From Cytophagales bacterium (GTDB lineage Bacteria > Bacteroidota > Bacteroidia > Cytophagales > UBA9547): DNA of 34,062 nt. The translations under genes and the position numbers were made by a program. Where the stretch lies: positions 1 to 34,062 of the forward strand of contig JACMRH010000089.1 in NCBI GenBank assembly GCA_014376535.1. The letters are read 5' to 3'. Positions 28,714 through 34,062 of the stretch are shown here, one piece after another (positions within the stretch are counted from its first letter, which is position 1; the number at the start of each line of letters is the position of its first letter). The notes below the pieces were generated by a model, which was not told the origin of the DNA, made no database searches, and saw only the letters and a program-made list of their open reading frames with translations.

Positions 28714-30345
28714 ATGAAACTCATACATTTACTTAAAAATAGTTGGAGAGAACAAATGGTCTTGTTCAATTTAATAGTTTGCTCCACCCTTTCTTACGGA
28801 CAAACTGTTTCTTTGCCAGACACCAATTTCCGTAATTTTCTAAAAAAAAATTATCCAGTTCTGATAGATTTTAATGGTGACTTAATTATTGCTGAAGCAG
28901 GAAAAGTAACGGGTGAAATAATCGGCTACAGCCAGAAAATTTCTAGTTTGGAGGGTATCCAATTCTTCACTAAAATTCAGGGCCTGAACTTTTCAAAGAA
29001 TAATTTAAAGTCAATACCTGATATCAATGCTATGAAAAATCTGGAAGTGCTAAATATTTCGAACAATAAGCTCGAAAACCTTCCATCACTCTCAGGCTTA
29101 AAAAAGATTAAAGCACTTATTGTACCTGTTAACTTTTTACAAAGGCTCCCCGATTTATCTTTAAATGATTCTTTGGTTAGATTAGACCTTCATTCTAACC
29201 TCATTGACACACTAACAGATCTTAGTAAACTTGTTCGTCTGGACTACCTGAATATTTTGAATAACCAGGTACGGTACATACCCGGCCTTGATAAATTGGT
29301 TTTGCTCGATACTCTTATTATCTGGAGGAATAATTTGCTAAAACTACCATCACTTGAAAATATAAATAAACTGGCGAAACTGGATGCTTCACAAAACAAG
29401 CTTGACAAGGTTCCAGATTTTGGCTCAGAACCTGCTGTCCAAATACTTCTACTGGATAGAAATAACCTCAGCACATTACCCGACTTTTCTATTTATAAAA
29501 AGCTTTCAAAAGTAAATATTTATGGCAATAAGCTAAGTTTCAAAGAACTGACTAAATTAACTTTCAAGGCAGGTTATGACACACTTTTCGATATCTCACC
29601 TCAGCAAACATTTCTGGTAGGAAAGAAACTGCAATCAATAGAAGGTGAAAAAACTATATTAAGCACAGGCATAGACCAGAATACTGCAGGTGTTACGTAT
29701 GAATGGTTTAAAAACGGGTTCTCATTCAGTACAGTTACCAATGACAGTCTTAAAATTATTAACACTTCTTTTCAGGATTCAGGAAAATATATCTGTGTAA
29801 TAAAACATCCTTCGTTCCCAAATTTTGCATTACAAACAGACACTTTTGTCGTTTCTGTAAAATCATGTGTGGATGTGCAGTCATTATCAACCTCAGTAAC
29901 TGATATAATCTGCAAAAAGGCCGGAAGCTTGTTTGTTATGGCCCCTTCAAAGAATAAATATACTTATGAATTAAAAAGCCCTGTTACACAAAAAATCTTT
30001 ACATCAACTACAGGCCGTTTCGATGGCTTGACAGAACCTGTTTATAAGTTAAGTGTCAAAACCTCGACAGGATGTAGCAAGGCCTATCCTGTTGATATAA
30101 AAATTCCTGGATCCAGTTGCAAAGATTACCTCATAACACCTGACAACGATGGCAACATGGATACCTTCTTTTTTGAGGCAAGCGGAAAAGTAGAAATCTT
30201 CGACAAAAGAGGAAACATGGTCAAAAGATTAAGCATTCCTTCAGAGTGGGATTGTTCTTCTGACAAAGGAAAAGTGGCTAGCGGTTATTATATCGCCAAT
30301 ATCAACGATGGAGAATCTCAAATAGGCTTGAGTATTGTTTATTAA
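28714..30345 (+). CDS. Secreted leucine-rich-repeat protein with Ig-like domain and type-B T9SS (CHU_C-like) C-terminal domain
   Basis: Signal peptide; about 8-10 LRRs (e.g. LEVLNISNNKLENLPSLSGLKKI); Ig-like GVTYEWFKNGFSF...DSGKYICVI; C-terminal YLITPDNDGNMDTFFFEASGKVEIFDKRGNMVKRL...SGYYIANINDGESQIGLSIVY. Confidence 0.85.
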   Translation: MKLIHLLKNSWREQMVLFNLIVCSTLSYGQTVSLPDTNFRNFLKKNYPVLIDFNGDLIIAEAGKVTGEIIGYSQKISSLEGIQFFTKIQGLNFSKNNLKSIPDINAMKNLEVLNISNNKLENLPSLSGLKKIKALIVPVNFLQRLPDLSLNDSLVRLDLHSNLIDTLTDLSKLVRLDYLNILNNQVRYIPGLDKLVLLDTLIIWRNNLLKLPSLENINKLAKLDASQNKLDKVPDFGSEPAVQILLLDRNNLSTLPDFSIYKKLSKVNIYGNKLSFKELTKLTFKAGYDTLFDISPQQTFLVGKKLQSIEGEKTILSTGIDQNTAGVTYEWFKNGFSFSTVTNDSLKIINTSFQDSGKYICVIKHPSFPNFALQTDTFVVSVKSCVDVQSLSTSVTDIICKKAGSLFVMAPSKNKYTYELKSPVTQKIFTSTTGRFDGLTEPVYKLSVKTSTGCSKAYPVDIKIPGSSCKDYLITPDNDGNMDTFFFEASGKVEIFDKRGNMVKRLSIPSEWDCSSDKGKVASGYYIANINDGESQIGLSIVY

Positions 30346-30371
30346 CTCAAAGAAGTTTATTTAGCCAGATG

Positions 30372-30540
30372 CGAGGGGTAATAGAACCAGGAATACGGAA
30401 AGAGGGTTTTGCTGGACTGTAAGACTTGCCATTTGATATGACATGATGAAGCGATCAGGTGGATGGACTGAAGCTGCATCTTTGCCTGCTAGTAGTGTAA
30501 CATTTTTTGTTTATCTGACTTACTTAGAGAGTTTAAAAAC
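30372..30540 (+). pseudogene. Second decayed copy of the HATPase fragment at 21.7-21.9 kb, with an internal deletion
   Basis: ATAGAACCAGGAATACGGAAAGAGGGTTTTGCTGGACT joined to CTTGCCATTTGATATGACATGATGAAGCGATCAGGTGGATGGACTGAAGCTGCATC, matching the two ends of the 21.7-21.9 kb copy. Confidence 0.75.
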
Positions 30541-30775
30541 ACAAACAATAGATTTAATGAAATATACCGAGAATAGACAATCTTAATAAATTGGCTTTAC
30601 TGTGTAGTTGTCATAAATGTTAAACATTACACATGTATATTCAATCTAATAGACCGTATTTTATATATTAAACAATGCTTGAAGTTCTTTCGTTATTGTT
30701 AATAAGTATCTAGATTTAGCTTTCGGTTAGCTAATTAAAGGATTATACTTCAAGCTTTTATATGAAGGAAAAGAT

Positions 30776-31127
30776 CTGGTATATGCCCTTTTATCAGAAA
30801 CAGAAGAGCTTGCCGGTATGGGAAGCTGGGAGAACAACCTTCTTACAGGTGATTTAACCTGGTCAGACAAGCTTTACGAAATTTTTGGACTTTCAAAAGG
30901 AAATCCATTAAATGTAGATTCCTTAACAGAACAGATACTTCCAGAAGACGGTGATTGAATAAATGAAAGTATTACCCAACTTTACGCAAACTGTAGAAGG
31001 CACACGTATAGGAATGTACATTGTAAAAAGAATAGTTGAACAAACAGGTGGAAGGATTGAAATCAAAAGCAAAATTGGAACAGGAACTACTTTCCTTGTT
31101 TATATACCGGAATTAGCAACAACATAA
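30776..31127 (+). pseudogene. Histidine kinase remnant: PAS fragment abutting an HATPase C-terminal fragment
   Basis: LLSETEELAGMGSWENNLLTGDLTWSDKLYEIFGLSKGNPLNVDSLTEQILPEDGD* (PAS-like), then EGTRIGMYIVKRIVEQTGGRIEIKSKIGTGTTFLVYIPELATT* (HATPase end). Confidence 0.75.
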
Positions 31128-31353
31128 TTACCATTTGTTAAGCTGCATAGCTTAAAATTCAGACAGTAAAACTCCTTTAAAATTGTTGATGTGCGGCAAA
31201 CTCCGCGTATTTTTTAAAACTTAAGGTGATTTCCTAAACCTATAAAAAAAAGTTCCGTTAGATAATTGAGAATCTGTAATCTTATTGTTATCTTATATCC
31301 GATTACAAATATTAGAAGAGTTCTACTTTGCATTTTATTCAGTCAATATAAAA

Positions 31354-32826
31354 ATGAATACTATTTCATTAATATACAGGTCATTTACAACTTTAATTGT
31401 TTTGACTATTTCACCATTTCTCTTTGCCCAGAATTTGTACAACAATGTTCAATTAACGGTAAACGGAACATCAACTTTGTTTGTAGCTAATCAATTTACC
31501 AACGAAACATCTGCTGTTTATGTAAATGATGCTACCGTTACTATAAATGGAGATATTACAAATAATCAAACTACTGCAATGACAGGAGCAGGACTAACCA
31601 ACGTTTTAGGTACGTCTGCTCAGCAGTTTCTTGGTAATCAAACCTTTTTCACAAACAATCTTATTTTAAATAATACATCTGCAGGTACCAGTAATTTTTT
31701 ATTTAATGGTTCCAACAATTTTACAGTTGGTAACTCTGCAACATTTACAGATGGTATTATTGTAACAAATACTAATAATATCACTTTTAATAATAACGCT
31801 ACTCACTCAGGTGCAGGCAATGTATCTCATGTAAAAGGTTTTGTTAAAAAAATTGGAAATCAATCTTTTGTGTATCCTGTAGGAGATGGGACTACTTTAA
31901 GGACAGCCGCAATTTCGGCTCCTTCATTGTCTACAGATGCATTTACTGGTAAATACATTCAAGCTAATCCCAATACCGCTTCTTTCAACCCGGCAAGCAA
32001 ACAACCCGTCTTGGATGTTGTATCCACTTGTGAATATTGGACAATAGACAGGACCACTGGTTCGAGCAATGTTTCTGTCACACTCTCCTGGCTTAATAGC
32101 AGCCCATATAATTGTCTGGGAACTGTTGCACCTACCGATTATTATACTGCCCGATGGGATACGGATAGTACAAAATGGATTAGCCATGGCAATGGTTCTA
32201 ACACCGGTACAAGCGCAAGTGGAACTATTACAACAAATTCGCTTCCAACTAAATTTGGGCCTTTTACCCTCGCTGTGCGAAATATTCCTCTGCCAATATC
32301 TCTGACTTATTTTAATGGCAAAATTACCAACGAGGGCAATCGGCTTTTCTGGAAAGTATCAGTAGAAGAGAATACAAAGAAATATTCTGTTGAAAAAAGC
32401 TGCGATGGAAAAAATTGGAATACGGTAGGCTTCGTACCTGCCAGTGGCACTCACTCGGCTAAAGATTATTCATTAACAGATACTGATCCTTGTGAAGGTT
32501 TAAATTATTACAAATTGGTTGAGTTTTCAGGAAATGATATCCGGGAAGAATACGCAGTAATTAGTATTATAAATGATAAAGTTTTAAAAGCTGATTTTCA
32601 GATATTCCCAAATCCTAATAGTGGAACCTTTAGCGTATTTATAAATGGGGAAGAAAAGCTTAGTTACCAAATGGAAATGATTGACGTGGTAGGGAAAATT
32701 GTAAGTAAAAAGTCCTTACAGAATGGGTTAAATATCATCGAATGTTCCGATTTGGCATCAGGAGTTTATTTCTCACAATTTAAATTGGGCAAAAACAAAA
32801 TAACAAAGAAAATTGTAGTCAACTGA
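31354..32826 (+). CDS. Secreted Asn/Thr-rich protein with type A T9SS sorting domain
   Basis: Signal peptide MNTISLIYRSFTTLIVLTISPFLFAQ; C-terminal ADFQIFPNPNSGTFSVFING...LASGVYFSQFKLGKNKITKKIVVN. Confidence 0.85.
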   Translation: MNTISLIYRSFTTLIVLTISPFLFAQNLYNNVQLTVNGTSTLFVANQFTNETSAVYVNDATVTINGDITNNQTTAMTGAGLTNVLGTSAQQFLGNQTFFTNNLILNNTSAGTSNFLFNGSNNFTVGNSATFTDGIIVTNTNNITFNNNATHSGAGNVSHVKGFVKKIGNQSFVYPVGDGTTLRTAAISAPSLSTDAFTGKYIQANPNTASFNPASKQPVLDVVSTCEYWTIDRTTGSSNVSVTLSWLNSSPYNCLGTVAPTDYYTARWDTDSTKWISHGNGSNTGTSASGTITTNSLPTKFGPFTLAVRNIPLPISLTYFNGKITNEGNRLFWKVSVEENTKKYSVEKSCDGKNWNTVGFVPASGTHSAKDYSLTDTDPCEGLNYYKLVEFSGNDIREEYAVISIINDKVLKADFQIFPNPNSGTFSVFINGEEKLSYQMEMIDVVGKIVSKKSLQNGLNIIECSDLASGVYFSQFKLGKNKITKKIVVN

Positions 32827-33225
32827 TCTCTGCAATTTTAAAAGGATTCTTCAGGCTTATTTTTATTTTTAATTCATATCCCTCAATAGGATAAATTCCA
32901 TCTTTTGATAAACTCTGGAAACGTAGATTTTAACGGTTAGCTGTGTAAGTTATTAGTTTTGTATCAGTCAAAAGTGTATTCTATGGCTGTCATCTCCGTG
33001 TTGGACATATATCAGTAGGATGGAGTGAGAATATCACCAGCACCTAAACATCCAGAGTCGAGCAGCTTGTGAGCACTAACCAATAATCCGTGAAAGAGCA
33101 CTCGAGATTTATACTTAAACAAGGGAAATACAGAGTAAAAAAGATTCGACATTGATAAGTTCCCGACACAAAGGATGCGAAAACGACTTTTTATCACCTG
33201 AAAATAAAGCTTTACCTAAAAAAGG

Positions 33226-33273
33226 GTTTTTAAAAAACCTCCTCAGCGAAGATTAATCTTGCTGGGGGAGGTT
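33226..33273 (-). terminator. Terminator hairpin downstream of the minus-strand S74 gene
   Basis: Read on the minus strand: AACCTCCCCCAGCAAGATTAATCTTCGCTGAGGAGGTTTTTTA, an imperfect stem followed by a T tract. Confidence 0.7.
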
Positions 33274-33292
33274 GATGTTGATAATAAATGAA

Positions 33293-34062
33293 TTACTTAG
33301 AATTTTTAGCTGCTGAAGCTTCAGTTGACAACAGTTTTTTTATCTCTGAAATTTCATATTGTAAAGTCTGGATTGATTTAAGTTCTTCCTTTTGTATTGC
33401 ATTTTCAGCTTTTAATACATCTATCTGTGCCTTCAGTTCTTTTACAGAATTTATAAGCATATAGGTCAAAGAAGAACCATCGTATTTCAAAAGAGTAGTT
33501 TCTGATTTATCATTTTGATCAAGCTTCATTGAAAATGTCTCAACCGTATAAGGTGCTACTTTTTTAATTTCTTGCGCTATAACTCCAATATATTCTGATG
33601 TAGTGTCTTTATATGGTCCTTTGCCATTGTACTTAAATTTTACGGGATGTATCTGAAGCAGTGCAGATAATCCATCATTATAATCTAGAATGTCCTTCTT
33701 TAGGCGCTTGTCAGAAAAAGTTCCCCAAGTACCTCCTCCAGCCTTGTCTGCAGTTCCGTTTACACTCAAAAGTGAAGTAGGTGCTGTAGTATTTATTCCA
33801 ACGTTACCAGATGATTTTAAAATACTTACCGCTTCCATTACACCAGTATTGGCAGCATTAGGAACATATATTGCCGCTCTGACACTGGAAAGCGCATCAT
33901 CAACTCCACCAAAACCTGCATAAGTATTTGCTGCCATTCCTGACCATGGTCTTATTTTATATCCAAGAATTTTCCCTGCACCACCGGTGCTTTCCAGCAA
34001 AACATACGGTGCAGTACCATTATAAATATGCAATCTTTCTGTAGGTGTGGCAGTTCCAATAC
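33293..34062 (-). CDS. Tail-fibre-like protein with C-terminal S74 intramolecular chaperone (chaperone of endosialidase) domain; 5' end outside the window
   Basis: FSDKRLKKDILDYNDGLSALLQIHPVKFKYNGKG...SEYIGVIAQEIKKVAPYTV; C-terminal coiled coil. The frame stays open to the window edge (IGTATPTERLHIYNG...). Confidence 0.88.
   Translation of the reverse strand, partial: IGTATPTERLHIYNGTAPYVLLESTGGAGKILGYKIRPWSGMAANTYAGFGGVDDALSSVRAAIYVPNAANTGVMEAVSILKSSGNVGINTTAPTSLLSVNGTADKAGGGTWGTFSDKRLKKDILDYNDGLSALLQIHPVKFKYNGKGPYKDTTSEYIGVIAQEIKKVAPYTVETFSMKLDQNDKSETTLLKYDGSSLTYMLINSVKELKAQIDVLKAENAIQKEELKSIQTLQYEISEIKKLLSTEASAAKNSK

Noticed and set aside
1-34062. CRISPR array or intact transposon
   Set aside because: No regularly spaced repeats, cas-like proteins, or intact transposase with terminal inverted repeats were seen. 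The longer inverted repeats act as terminators or isolated hairpins.

Overview
The window looks like an AT-rich Bacteroidota chromosome segment, Cytophagales-like by gene content. That is an inference from gene families; no rRNA or tRNA gene was seen. Four themes stand out. (1) Secreted polysaccharide degradation: a GH26 mannanase-like protein and a PL11 rhamnogalacturonan lyase-like protein, both with type IX secretion (T9SS) C-terminal domains, an Oar-like TonB-dependent receptor, and a decayed CBM6/T9SS protein. (2) Cell-wall and housekeeping genes: a GH3 NagZ-like/serine-hydrolase fusion, a DUF423 protein, PgeF, an HTH-less sigma-54 response regulator and a VIT-family transporter. (3) A bacteriophytochrome kinase with a heme oxygenase, surrounded by decayed sensor-kinase fragments. 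(4) The most novel-looking locus, at about 26.05-30.35 kb: a PorP/SprF-like protein divergent from a compact three-gene operon. The operon encodes an ECF sigma factor, a single-TM putative anti-sigma factor, and a secreted LRR protein. The non-cytoplasmic part of the anti-sigma factor resembles a SprB repeat plus a type-B (CHU_C-like) T9SS domain, and the LRR protein ends in the same kind of module. This suggests a T9SS-linked surface-to-sigma-factor signalling system. All calls come from reading the sequence and the supplied ORFs; no database search was run.
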